DNA from: Auanema rhodensis
Lineage: Eukaryota; Nematoda; Chromadorea; Rhabditida; Rhabditidae
Assembly (NCBI GenBank): GCA_964057225.1
Contig: OZ059899.1
Span: 16,500,501 to 16,564,500 of the forward strand
Length of the DNA stretch: 64,000 nucleotides
Direction: 5' to 3'
Each line of letters opens with the position of its first letter. Positions within the stretch are counted from its first letter, which is position 1. The position numbers and the translations under genes were made by a program. The notes beneath the pieces were generated by a model. It saw only the letters and a list, made by a program, of their open reading frames with translations. It was not told the DNA's origin and did not search any database. Positions 26,081-37,424 of the stretch are shown piece by piece.

Positions 26081-26412
26081 AAGAAAGAAAGTGAGAGAGA
26101 GAGAGAATATAAAAGAGTATATTATACAATAAAATATCGGAATATACATGAAATTATAGGGAATTATACATTATAAATATAAATAATATGCATCTCTACA
26201 AGAAGGCTTATTTAAGAAACATAAATGTTTTGTTCACACACCAAGAATGAACTGGCCATTCATTTTCTTGAAATATGGGCCCAGTTACGTATTTAAATAG
26301 AGGTGAAATGAGAAGATTACATTGTTTATACAATTTTAGAGTAGATGCCAAGCATGAAGGCCATCGAAAACAGAAGAAAATACGGGGGAGGGTAAAATGA
26401 AAGTTCATTAGC
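25319..26412. other. Intergenic spacer with AAC/AAT and GA microsatellites
   Basis: An (AAC)n tract followed by (AAT)n lies at about 25340-25388 and a GA run at about 26041-26107. A short open stretch with four Cys codons near 25697-25774 was considered as a lury-1 exon but not adopted. No other gene is supported. Confidence 0.6.
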
Positions 26413-27886
26413 TTATTCTGGACAAGCGGGTGCCAGCTGATGCAACGATTCTTCTTCGGGCAATGGACGACGTTTCCAACGTGGATTACCAACGAGAACC
26501 TGCAAAGATGATATCATTGGAAAGATAAACACATTGAAGAATAAAACTAATAATAAAAATAACAAACCAAGATACAAATACTCTGAATGAATACACAAAT
26601 GCCAACCATGTTGCTGAGCATATGCTGTGTGCACATCTCACCCTTCTGAGTCCAACAGCTAAATGGTTCAGATAAAAATACAAATATGATAAGAAATCAA
26701 CAAACATATGCTTCCATGCAGCACGCTCAGATATTCCAGATCCAACAACAATGGCAACAACTAAGAAGAGTAAAAGCCCAATGATTTGATGGAATGGCAT
26801 AATAATCTGTCTCATAGGAATCGACAAGCCAGGTGCGAAGAAAGTCACAAATCCAATAATATACTTAAAGAATTTCAATTAAAAGTTTTTTAAATTTTAT
26901 TTAAATACCTGCGTAGCATAAAGAACAACAACAATCATTCCAATCCACGAATGTAATGACATCATATTAGGGATTGGTTGTGGCTCTCCTTGAGCATTGC
27001 GATGAAGATTATGGAAATCGAAAACAGCTTTCAAGGCAATGAGCATGAAGACCAGAACCTTAAAACGGAATAGATGGCTTTTTCGAAAAACTGCGAAACA
27101 AAATATAATAGACAACAAACAGACCATTGAATGAAGAGCAACATGTAAGGTTTTACTAAACTTCTTGCGCTCATTCCGAAAGACACGATATACAATCAGC
27201 GATTCACCGTATAAGAAAACCTGTAAATAAATTGATTCGTTGTTCGTTTAGTAACATCCCCACTAACCATTCCCATTACCATAAATGTTGGATGGTAATG
27301 AAATTCTCGGTCAGGATAATCCGTCCAAGCGAATCCATCTTCATATCCTCCCATCCATATAGATACAAAGAGGACAGCAAGTGCTCCTAAAAACAAGTAG
27401 TATTTTGCTCCCAAGAATACATTAGTATTCTTCAAGAGAATATAACTTTTCACAATTCTTCACTTATTATGTTCAACCAATACATACGGATTCTATAAAT
27501 TAATCTATTTTTAAGCAGAAAAAAAGCGGCCTAAGCGAAATAATTCAAGACAATTCAATTAAATGTCCTAAATTTTAAGAATATTTTGCAACAAAACCGA
27601 AAATCAATACGGTTTAACTGAAAATACCGAGCTAGAATCGAGTGAGCACGAAAATATAACAGGTTAATTTGTCTTCTTGGCTAATTTCATTTAAAGAATT
27701 ATGACAAAATGAGGTAAATTTGGTTTTTACACGTTCTTTTACACGTACAAATTCAAGTAAAAGCTTGAAGCTTAAACGTCATGACAACATACCTGCGACT
27801 TGCGATATTATGAGAATTATGTTGAAAAGCTTATTGCTGGCATCTTCACGTAGAATTGTGAAATGAGGATCGAATAGTAGAGACAT
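26413..27886 (-). CDS. Cytochrome b561 family transmembrane ferric reductase
   Basis: Members move electrons from ascorbate across a membrane using two haems bound by four conserved His residues, often to reduce ferric iron or monodehydroascorbate. Exon 1 (27886-27793) starts MSLLFDPHFTILRED and holds part of helix 1. The next exon (about 27411-27269) gives GALAVLFVSIWMGGYEDGF and then FHYHPTFMVMGM. Later exons supply LHVALHS, KAVFDFHNLH, MMSLHSWIGMIVVVLYA, IIMPFHQIIGLLLFL and a last helix ending VLVGNPRWKRRPLPEE. All expected haem-ligand His positions are present. A segment at about 27058-27123 is open in frame but interrupts the family alignment and is better read as an intron with a weak GTCTGT donor. 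The product ends HQLAPACPE. Confidence 0.92.
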
Positions 27887-28084
27887 ATCTGTAACCAAAG
27901 ACTATTACTATCATGAAAAATCCCACGAAAGTGTAGCATTTTAATCTCAAAAAATCTCGAGAAGTGGTCAAGTGATGCAAGCTAAATAGAACAAAATCTA
28001 AAAGAAGCTTAAAATATAAATCGGAACTTGACGAAAAGCATTGGTCTTGCCAGAAGATGAGACTACACAAGACCAAATAATTCA
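27887..28084. other. Probable 5' region of the cytochrome b561 gene
   Basis: This stretch lies between the b561 start codon and the GC-rich island. It carries an acceptor-like TTACAG directly before the start, which may be the trans-splice site. No other feature is seen. Confidence 0.4.
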
Positions 28085-28225
28085 AGAATACAGCGGTACG
28101 GGGGTAACTGGCACAGCTGTGTAGCTGATTTCTCCGAAGCTGCTAGCTACGAATGGGCTGGCCTGTGGGCAGCTACACTCGGAAGCCTTCAATACTGCGG
28201 GTCGATATCCGCTGCACTGCCAAAA
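28085..28225. other. GC-rich structured island upstream of cytochrome b561
   Basis: This patch stands out from AT-rich surroundings. GTGTAGCTG (28119-28127) pairs perfectly with CAGCTACAC (28170-28178) across 42 bases, and CACAGCTGTG just before it is a self-complementary 10-mer. It lies 200-340 bp upstream of the b561 start. It could be a promoter element or a small structured RNA. No coding frame is convincing. Confidence 0.45.
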
Positions 28226-29867
28226 TAAACAATATGGACAGCAAAAATCAAGAACCTTTGAAAGTTAAAGATCGAGAAATATATTTATGAGGGTTAAGAT
28301 CGGTCAGTAGCAATGCTTTTAAAAATTCAAGTTGAGCACAAGCCTGCTCGAGAACAATAAACTTAGTTACTTGACATCAAACCTTATTTTGAGTTTTATA
28401 TTGAGCATTTTCATGAAAAAATGAAGCATAAATGATCATATAAAACAAAATATAACTTTAATTCATCGATAGGTGTGAAAAACAGTGAAAGGAAATGACG
28501 AGTACTATGTAACCTTTCGAGCAACCCACCATCGACTAATTCTCAATGAAACTCATTGATTACGACTGGACCGGACAAATGAGAGGCGGAGCCGTTCATA
28601 AAATAAAGAGAGCCATAAAGAGTATACGAGTATAGAAAGGAAGTACGAAATATAATTATCACAATTACCAAATAAGCTTCTATATAGCTTCACATATTAC
28701 ACCACATCAGCGAAATATAAAGATATATACCGAGATTTTTACAATAAAAATGTTCTTCTAACATAAGTTGCAAAATAACGAAAACTAAGAAACAACCAAA
28801 ACAGCTAGTGCAACTAATATAATTGCTCGAATGCGATTGTTTTTAACATTCGTAATATTGTATGTGTCTTATAACATTAAATGAATAAATGATCAATTTT
28901 CAGAAACATATTCCAAAAAGGAAGATGAAAAGTGAGAAAAGCAACCGGTTGGCTATCAACTGAACATTAAATAAGATGGATTCGCGCGACACGTAAAGCC
29001 ACGTGGGCGTTATGCTCAAAACTTTTATAGAGCATGATTCCAAACAAATAAATAAAAAAACAACTTTTCAACAGTTAAAATAATCGCATATTCCAGATAT
29101 AATTAGTATGATTGTAGTTTTGTAGGTTCAACTTTAAAATTCCATTTTAACTCTAATATTAACCAAGTTAAACGCCAACAATCAATCAAAAATGGTTCAA
29201 ATTCAAATATCGTAATCTAATGAAAATACTTGTTAGCAATACTTATTGTATATACGAGAAGCATTGATCAATTATGAATTGAACTCTTGGCGTTTCGTGT
29301 ATTACACTCCAACTAGAAAACAAAACCGATTGATTATAAATGCGCTGCCTACTCAAATTCTGATAAGACTATGATAAGCTGCTCGCATGAATTTGAATGA
29401 GTTAAATAGAACACAGAAGGAAAAAAATTGGACATATGACCATATTAGGTGGATGAATTTGAACATGAAAGTGTACGCAATAAACTATAGTCTTAAAAAT
29501 CAGAATAAAAAAGAACATGGCATAGAAGGCAGCATTTATACATTTATAAAACTTATACAAAACGCTATATAACCTACTGTCTCTATGAACACAATGAACG
29601 GAATCAATAAGACGTTCCTATAAATTGCAAGAAACAGAAGAATTCCTGATACTGCAAGTCAATTTAGGAATATAATAGAATCGTGCTAAGGATTGAACAC
29701 AGGCTTACTTGACAAGATGCAGTCTAAGTGACTCTAGTGGAATGATAAAAATTTGAATAAAACACTTATAAAGAAATTGAATTAAGTGGGAACATGGAAA
29801 ACTAATCATTTTTCCACAGGAGGACCACAAAAAAATGATAGTCCGGGGTTGGAACTGGTTATCACAA
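28226..29867. other. Intergenic AT-rich DNA
   Basis: No gene or repeat is supported. The small open frame near 29387-29572 has no family features. Confidence 0.6.
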
Positions 29868-31038
29868 TCAGTTGAAGAGGATAGGAATTTCATCTTCGTC
29901 GTGTAGCATGCTCTTCGCTTGATAATCGTCTACATCTTCATTCTAAAATATGGGTCATTTAGAAAAAAAGAATTTTATTGAAAGGATTTTACTTCTTTTC
30001 CGCGTTCAAGCAACTCTTGTTCCTTCTGCTTCTTCTTATTAGCTTGAATCTTCTTCATTCTGAAAATATAAAATTGAAGTTTCAATTTCAAAAACAGAAA
30101 AAATCTCATAAAAATTAAATTTAAAACGACATACCTGAAGAACTCTTCTCTTTCCATTTCGTCCAACTCGGTGACGATATAAGTCAGTGTGTTTTCGATA
30201 CGTGGAATAATAACTAAACATGGACAATTTGAATAAAGAACAAAATTTCAAGAAAATCTTACCGTGCTCAATAGCATTTACACGTCTGTTAGTAACTTTG
30301 ATAGCTTCATCAAGAGTGATAAAGCAAGTCTGAAGAGTAGCCAGTTCTACCAAAAGCTCAATAGCCTACAAAGAAAACAGAACAAATTACAAATGAAAAA
30401 AAGTAAAACTTTGTTGTAATTTTTCTTCAGACGAGCAATATTAGATCCTCCTCTACCTAATCCAGTTAAATCATAGGCATCAGGTCCATCCTGATATGAG
30501 TCGAATACGGGGAGGAAAACTCCTACAAATTTGAGCATGAATCAAACGCATTCTTTTGAAAAACAAAAGCTATACTAATAAAAACGTACCGACAACATTT
30601 TCCTTCTTCATTCTTACACGGTACTGAGCTTGGCTTACGTTTTGAATGACTGTATGAGAGAAATCTCCAGCGGTGAACTTGGCTTCGGCTAAAGAGAAAG
30701 CAGCATCTTTCAATACTTCGCCCATGACTACTTTATTCTAGAACGTCAAAATTAGTATAAACATAAAAGTTTGGAATTTTACCTCGACAATTTTGCGGAG
30801 AATATCACGGAAACGCATGTTCAAAGCGTCAGCTTTCTTCTTAAGAAGAGAGTGACCTTTCTGAGCTCCCTTCAGACGAGCCTTCATGACTGTTTGAGCC
30901 CTTCAAAATTAATTTTCTATATAATAAACTGAGTTTACATTTTTGTTCCAATTTAAATAGATGTAGCATGAAATAAATAAATCAAACTTACATACGACTC
31001 GGGAAAACAGCAATACGATCTTTACCTCCTCCAGACAT
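29868..31038 (-). CDS. vha-14: V-type proton ATPase subunit D
   Basis: Subunit D is the central rotor shaft of the V1 sector and couples ATP hydrolysis to proton pumping across vacuolar and plasma membranes. About eight exons read from [15 protein letters not shown] at 31038, through [124 protein letters not shown] and REEFFRMKKIQ, to a tail ending [10 protein letters not shown]. These match the family along its length of about 250 residues, with no break. A small coiled-coil gene lies upstream on the same strand, 327 bp away, so the two might share an operon. The symbol is assigned by similarity. Confidence 0.95.
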
Positions 31039-31365
31039 GGCCTACCTGAACGTAAATTAGTATATTTTACAAGTATAAACACTTCAAATCAATTGAAAAT
31101 AAATAAAATTGATTTCCACGAAAATAAGTCAGAAACCATTAGTCTCCGCCTCTGTAGCTAGAGACCAATGACTAGATCGCAACGCAACCGCTTCAGGGCA
31201 GCAAACGAATTAGCATTAGAGCAAAGTTGCTAACGGAAGCTTTATAAAGATAAGGTGAAAGACAGAATATCTTGGGAGCAGAGCATATTAATAGACCGAA
31301 TTATTGATTTATTATACAAGAATTAATTTACATTCATGTTTGTAAGTGATATAATAGTTTATGTT

Positions 31366-32001
31366 TTACACAAACGGCATATGGTCATCGCTCATAACAG
31401 TCTTCAGCAAATCTTTAAAGTATTCTCTCTTCTCTTTTGATTCAGCTTCAAGCTATAACAAAATAAAAATATTTGTTATTTAACTAATTACATACTTTTT
31501 CAACTTCTTCTTCCAATCTTTTTTTCGTAAGATCTAAATCTTCATCTCTAGCAATTACTCGCTCTATATCACGAATTTTGCCCTCAACATCGATTCTCTC
31601 CGGTGCCGTATAATGTATTTCATTATATAACTGAACATCAAATTCATTTTTTTAAATCAAGGAATGGTATTATTACTAATCTGTCAATTTTTTTTCCTTT
31701 GGCCTCTGTCAAAGCGTTCCGAACTGCTTCTGGTACATTTTTCCGTAATCGGCAGAGCTAAAGAAATAATAGTATTTTGTATCATAATTTTAAATATAAT
31801 CATATTGAATGAATATTGAAGTTTTCCCTTACAGATAAAACTTTATCATCAGCTTCTTCCTCCATCTTTTGATATTTTTCAAATAAATCAATGACTTTGG
31901 CAGCTGAAAACAGAAATGTTTTTTCAAAAAACCTAACAATTAAAAAATATATTACCATCTGCGCCATCGTTAACATCGTGTAGATTAAAAGAGGTGGACA
32001 T
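31366..32001 (-). CDS. Small coiled-coil protein of unknown function
   Basis: About five exons give a protein of roughly 165 residues. It starts MSTSFNLHDVNDGADAAKV, continues IDLFEKYQKMEEEADDKVLS, then LCRLRKNVPEAVRNALTEAK and ERIDVEGKIRDIERVIARDE. It ends in a strongly charged helix (TKKRLEEEVEKLEAESKEKR) and YFKDLLKTVMSDDHMPFV. Heptad-like Leu/Ile/Val spacing supports a coiled coil in the second half. I do not recognise the family. Size and shape would suit a kinetochore or spindle subunit of the Spc24/Spc25 kind, and an E2F-type site sits in its promoter, but this is a guess. It is divergent from the secreted-protein gene at 32368 and lies upstream of V-ATPase subunit D. Confidence 0.7.
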
Positions 32002-32086
32002 TGTTCAGAAATGATATGTTAAAGGGGTTTTAAATGAAACAACTAAATAAGGTGTTAGTTTACTTGGGCACATTCAAATATATAGC

Positions 32087-32096
32087 TTCGCGCCAA
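32087..32096. promoter_or_regulatory. E2F-like site in a divergent promoter
   Basis: TTCGCGCCAA matches the E2F/DP consensus. It lies about 90 bp upstream of the coiled-coil gene start, inside the 366-bp region shared with the gene beginning at 32368. Cell-cycle control of the coiled-coil gene is possible but untested. Confidence 0.45.
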
Positions 32097-32367
32097 TTGC
32101 GATTTGAGCAATGATTCATCATTTTCATAAGAACTTATGAATGAGTGCGACAAGAAATCGTTTTAGAAAATCTTAATTAAATTCTGAAACATTGGAAATA
32201 CTTTACAAAATGAAATAATTGAAATAAAATGGACAAATGTATAATTAATGTTCATAACAATTCCTGGACGTCCTTAAAATTATTTGTCCTTGAAAGTAGA
32301 GGCTATTAGCGACCTAAGTCTTTTTATTCCCCAAGGAATACTAATAATATTCATTCGATATTCAAAA

Positions 32368-33203
32368 ATGGCTATATTTTTTTGTTTTCTACTGAGTTTA
32401 CTATTTCTGAATACTGAAGCTGAGTAGGTTCAATTTTTTCAATTGGCACCTAATTTTGAAAATTATTTTAGAAATGTTTACTGTACTTATTACCGAGAGA
32501 CGGATGAGCTTACTTGTGGGTACGTAAAGTTTTAGATTATAAAATATTAATTTGAATAATCGTTCGGATTTCTTTGACGTTAACAATTGCAGTACTGTAA
32601 CTTGTCCAACACAAAAGCCGCCAATTGAAGGTCTAGAACAAGAAGGCCTGGATGCAAAACTACCTAGAGGATGGTAAGATCAAAGAAACATGTAAAAGGA
32701 TGATAAAGCTATTGACTCTCTAGGTATCGCATTGGGGTTATGCAGATTCGTAGAGATACAGCTTGGTTCAACTTGTATCGTCGACGAGCTGTAGGTAATG
32801 GGTACTGGGATTTCTATACAAATATTCCTGAACGAAATTGTGTCGGGTAAGTAATATATTTATAATTCTCATTATTTATCTATTTATTTTACAGCGGATT
32901 TGGTCTACATGCTGGAGATAATATTCTCGGATCAATAACAGTGAAAGACAAAAAGTGTTTTGATCGGCTTGTCTATCAGGCTAGTTTATTTTTTGATAGC
33001 ATGAGGATCCTTATAATTTTATTAATCAACATAGTCATTCTTCTTATCAATTTGAACTAAACTAATTTTAGATTGAACGCAAATCAACGTCAGAGAAATT
33101 TGATGTCCATCAATGCCGTAAGTGCATATTCCACAGCTGCTGGCTTGGATCACGCCTTCTCCCTGCCCAAAGAGAATACTTGACTAACCTTAGAAGCTAC
33201 TAA
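32368..33203 (+). CDS. Small secreted Cys-containing protein with alternative C-termini
   Basis: Exons 32368-32423, 32472-32519, 32593-32673, 32724-32846 and 32895 onward are clear. The product starts with a signal peptide (MAIFFCFLLSLLFLNTEAE), then VYCTYYRETDELTCG, VTCPTQKPPIEGLE, LPRGWYRIGVMQIRRDTAWF, YWDFYTNIPERNCVG and FGLHAGDNILGSITVKDKKC. Two endings are possible. Reading through gives a hydrophobic tail (RILIILLINIVILLINLN, stop at 33058). Splicing a GC-AG intron (32980-33071) joins in phase to IERKSTSEKFDVHQCRKCIF, then HSCWLGSRLL, stopping at 33201. The first would anchor the protein in a membrane and the second would leave it soluble with extra Cys. The family is not recognised. 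Confidence 0.7.
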
Positions 33204-33664
33204 TCACTTTCCGATAATAAACTGTTTTTTATGATCGTAAAAACCCACAAGCGACATCGCATCAGTTCTCGTTCGATAGATTGTACTTGTTTTATAATGC
33301 ATAGCATTCGTTATCCTCGTGGCATTCGTCTACCAGATCTTGTTTAGTTCCCACTAATTCATATAAATCATTGCAACCATGTAATAACATTTTTAAAATT
33401 TCGTTTTCTTAAATTTATACAGACTGAAATATTATGATATAAAATGAAATATCTAATTGTGTAGCTTATGTCTTTGAAACATTTGTACTGTGTTTACAAG
33501 TGTCATTATGGACATGTCGTAGCGCCACGTTTCTTTGAAGTATTTACTTTAAGCATGTTTTATTAAAGTTTAATTAATTTTTATGATGGCATTCTTTTTC
33601 CTAGTGATGTTTTAGATATGATTTCAAATGGTTTTTTTCTATTTATTTTATTTTTAAGAGAACT

Positions 33665-35130
33665 ATGAAGTATATTCTTTTATTTGGGTTTTTGTTTCTC
33701 TCAGCTTGGGCAGCCGATTCAGAGGAGGTTCGTATTTCATCGTAATTTTCTTCTATTCTCTTAATTTTTTAAAAATTGATGTACTGACGCGAAGGTGTTT
33801 AAGGGAGTAAAAAAAGATTTTGTTGATCTTGATAATGCGGGCAAACAAGCTGATGTTCCTCCTTTAGACCAAGAAGATGTCGAAGGTAATTCGGGTGTTA
33901 CTGCTGCAAAGGTTTAATTTGCTAGAAAAATGTTTAAAATTTTGGTAATATATTCAGAAAGATGTGGACTTAGACTTTGCTCACGGTTTCTTAGCTAGTT
34001 TTTCTGTTATAATCGTTTCCGAACTCGGAGATAAAACTTGGTTTATCGCTGTTATTATGTCTATGCGTCATTCAAGACTAACAGTTTTTTCCGGAGCAAT
34101 TGCCGCTTTAGCTTTGATGACTGTACTCTCAGGTTTGTAAATTTGTGAAAGCTTATCAGCTGTAGTATTATTGTATGTTTAGCATGTCTTGGTTGGGTAA
34201 CACAACTTATTCCAAGAGCCATTACTTACTATATATCTACTGCTTTGTTTGCACTATTTGGATTGAAAATGCTTCACGAAGGTTATCATATGAGCCCCAA
34301 TGAAGGACAGGTGTGTCTTTTATCTCTATTTATCTTTTTTTTTCTTATATAGGAAGGTTATGAGGAAGCGCAAGCTGAGGTAGCTAAGAGAGAACTAGAT
34401 CTTGACGCTGGAAAATTTGTTGATATGGAAGCAGGTGGAAGTGGTCGTAATGAGTAAGCAGATAAATTTTCAATTATTGTTTATTTCAAAATTGCGTTGA
34501 ACAATGTTATTGTTGGAAATCTTTTTAGGAAAGAAAAGCTATTTGAAAAAATATATCGAAGGTATATATGTCCAAAGTGTATTACAATAATTTATTGAAA
34601 TCTTTGTTAAAATCCCTCCCTATGTTTTTTCAAATATTTCAATCCTCTTTTTACCTTGCGTTGGTATATGTAGCCTGAATTTGCTTTATTCATATTTTCA
34701 GGAGCTCTGTTTGGGTGATTTTCTCGTTCGCTTCTCGCATTTTCATTGAAGCTTTCACTTTAACTTTTGTAGCTGAATGGGGTGATCGATCTCAATTAAC
34801 AACCATAATCTTGGCTGCTAGAGAAAATATTGGTAAGCTTATTATTAAGCTTGATTTGTTTTGCTGATTTTTCTCTTTAAACTCTTCGTATTTTCAGCTG
34901 GAGTTATTAGTGGAGGTGTAATTGGACATGCTATATGTACTGGTATTGCCGTTGTTGGAGGAAAGCTTGTTGCTCAAAGAATCTCTGTTCGCACAGGTCA
35001 TATTCTTTCAATAACAATGTTTTAATGATTATTCTTTTTAGTTACACTCATTGGAGGAGTTGTCTTCTTAATTTTTGCTCTTTCTTCTCTATTCATCAGT
35101 AGTTTTGACGACAAACCAGTAGATGTCTAA
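33665..35130 (+). CDS. TMEM165/GDT1-family Golgi cation transporter
   Basis: This family (UPF0016) moves Mn2+ and Ca2+ into the Golgi in exchange for H+ and supports glycosylation. A signal-like start MKYILLFGFLFLSAWAADSEE is followed by a short acidic region. The first repeat has FAHGFLASFSVIIVSELGDKTWF and the second has FIEAFTLTFVAEWGDRSQLT; the family hallmark E-x-G-D-[KR]-[ST] occurs once in each (ELGDKT, EWGDRS). Helices around them include LTVFSGAIAALALMTVL, YYISTALFALFGLKMLHEGY, GVISGGVIGHAICTGIAVVG and VTLIGGVVFLIFALSSLFI. A linker between the repeats carries EEAQAEVAKREL. A small exon near 34530-34561 (EKLFEKIYR) bridges to the second half. No break was seen. The product ends DDKPVDV at 35130. 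Confidence 0.94.
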
Positions 35131-36029
35131 GTGTGACGATCACAATATAGATTTTCATATTGGGTATCTGTTTAACTGGAGAGCTTCATTGTATCTTATA
35201 TGCTCGCTTGGCTGTAACATGATGGTCCGGGTTTTCTATGTTCTGTGATCTGCAGGATTATCCGTTTTCACTCAACTCTGATAATGCAGTTTTACCACAT
35301 ACAGAGTTCTTCTTTGTCTCGCTTAGATAAAATTGGTTATAATTTAGTATAATCTGTTAATTTCATTTACCTGTGATTGTAAAAAGCGTAAGCCTTTCTT
35401 TAATACTGCATTGTTCCTAAAATCTTCAAGAAATAATACTAATAAGACGGTTCATAGTTGTCGGGGATTCTTATATCTAATTCTTGATCTTTCGTTTTAA
35501 AATTTTATTGGAGATTATCTGTTATTGTTTAATTAATTGAAATTGTAATATTGTGTTATAATATTTCACGAATTTCATAATAAACTTTAATTTTAATTAA
35601 ATTACTTCTTTTGTTCGTTGTCAAGATTTTCGTCGTTAGGATCTAAGTGTGCACTCATTGTGGGGTGTTCATACTAGGCTATTCATGGATCTGAACAGAC
35701 GTTACCAGTCAGCCGGTACATGCTATTAGCCGGCTTAGTCGATCAATATATTGCCATTTATAGTCATACTTAGATGTAGAGGAAGGCCAAATGTGAAAGC
35801 GAGACTATGCACATCTGGGGCTAGTGATGCCAAGTGTAGTATGAAGCTTGTCGAAAAGTGGGAGGGTGGTAGAAGAAGATCGGCATGGAAGCGATGAAAA
35901 CCGAGAAAAAGCAGAAAAAGAAGGCGATGAAGGAGAAAGAGAAGAAGTAGGAGGCGTGTCTAGCCTCAGTCCGCCTGCTGTATTTGGGTTTAGAGCGTAG
36001 CGCCGGGTTGTATGTATAACAGCTCCCAT

Positions 36030-36097
36030 GAGCTTTTCAGTTCAAAGCTCTAGCTTCGCACAGCTGGCAAAGCTGTGCTGGATGTCTGAACACATCC
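36030..36097. other. Cluster of three consecutive hairpins
   Basis: GAGCTTT/AAAGCTC (36030-36036 with 36044-36050, 7-base loop), GCACAGCT/AGCTGTGC (36058-36065 with 36071-36078, 5-base loop) and GGATGT/ACATCC (36080-36085 with 36092-36097, 6-base loop) follow one another within 68 bases. All stems are perfect. The arrangement suggests a structured non-coding RNA or a transposon end. It has no coding potential that I recognise. Confidence 0.5.
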
Positions 36098-36239
36098 GGT
36101 ATACTGCGGAATATTGCAGAATAAGCTGATCATGAGCATAAAGCATATGCCAAAACGTTGATGCTCACTACTTGTATTTTCTTTCTATTATGCCATTATT
36201 TGACATTTGTTTTTTTGTGTTGACTTTTTAGAAGAATTT

Positions 36240-36251
36240 ATTGGCGCCAAT
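36240..36251. promoter_or_regulatory. Palindromic E2F-type site ATTGGCGCCAAT
   Basis: This perfect 12-bp palindrome combines a GGCGCC core with two CCAAT-like halves. It lies 1.2 kb upstream of the kinase start codon and about 140 bp after the hairpin cluster. Its role is unknown. Confidence 0.35.
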
Positions 36252-37424
36252 TTACAGGTGTCTCATCTCTTGTACCACGTGGCTTGTCATTCTAGAGCTA
36301 ACACTCATCATCAGTATTGTGTGATTATCTGATGTCAATCCATCCTTTTCATCTGTTTATCTTAAATTTTGAATTAATTGAATAATGGGATAAGACAGAA
36401 AAAGAGTTTTTTTTCCATTTCGTCTTGTGTAACGCTGTACGGACTCTCGTGATCATCGAAATGTGAGCGACTTGTTTGCATTCCCTTGTTACTGTTAATG
36501 TTCTTTTACATCTAACTGTTCCGCCAAGTCACAGCACATCATCATCATTCGCAATAACTACCACTCTACCTATGGACTGTCTGCCTGATTTTCCTGACCA
36601 CAGTTGATCCTCTGACCTCAAACTAATCGGAACGACGGCTCCGTCAGTTTCGCTGTTGAACATTCTTCATCGGAAGCATCATCATCGCCAGCATAAGCAT
36701 CGAACTCATTGTTATTCATTCGTACTAGACATATGCTTTCCCCTCTTTTCTTTTCTGTTCTTCATCATCGTCCTTCTTCTTCTCGTCGTCGTTGTCTGCA
36801 CTGTTGTCTTTAATTTATTTCTTTAACCTTTTCATCATCACATCAGCTTTTCCCTTATCCCTTTCTCTTTCCGATTTAATTTATTTGTCTTTTGGCTATC
36901 ATATGCATGAAAGTCGGTCACGTTCCAATGTATCATTTACATCGTTTTGTTTCTGCTTTTCAGTTCTTTCTCTTCTACTGTCCATTTTCTTCAAAGTACA
37001 GTCAACGACTTCAGAATACATAGTATCACGTTATCACTTACAAAACAGTTTTTTCATTAAAGCTTCTACTTCGTTATCTTACAGTCTTTGACTAAAATAT
37101 TTCCCGAAAACTATTTTCTATTTCAGCTTTGATATAGTCAACTCATTGCTTATCAGCTTTTGGTGTTCAATTCTCAGACACAGAACAGAAATCGTTTGCC
37201 ACTGTCTTCGTCATTATTACTGTATTTTGGTATCTTGCATTCAGATGCTTAGCTGATCGTCAGATTTGTTATCTTTGCTTCTTCGCGTCTCAAATTCTCT
37301 CATATATTGTCTTTCTATCCTCAGAATAGATTCTATATTTCATCAAATAATAATATATTCAATATAGTATATATTCATATACAAACTACAATCTTATATT
37401 GTATGACCTCCTTCTCTTCTCATC

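Larger units (their letters stand above)
35131..37424. other. Intergenic region upstream of the AGC kinase gene
   Basis: After probable 3' UTR sequence to about 35600, the stretch holds a GC-richer segment (35620-36150) with a purine-rich tract at 35850-35955 and a hairpin cluster listed separately. From about 36400 it is TC- and TCATC-rich, which suggests a long 5' region for the kinase gene. No coding exon is supported. Confidence 0.55.
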
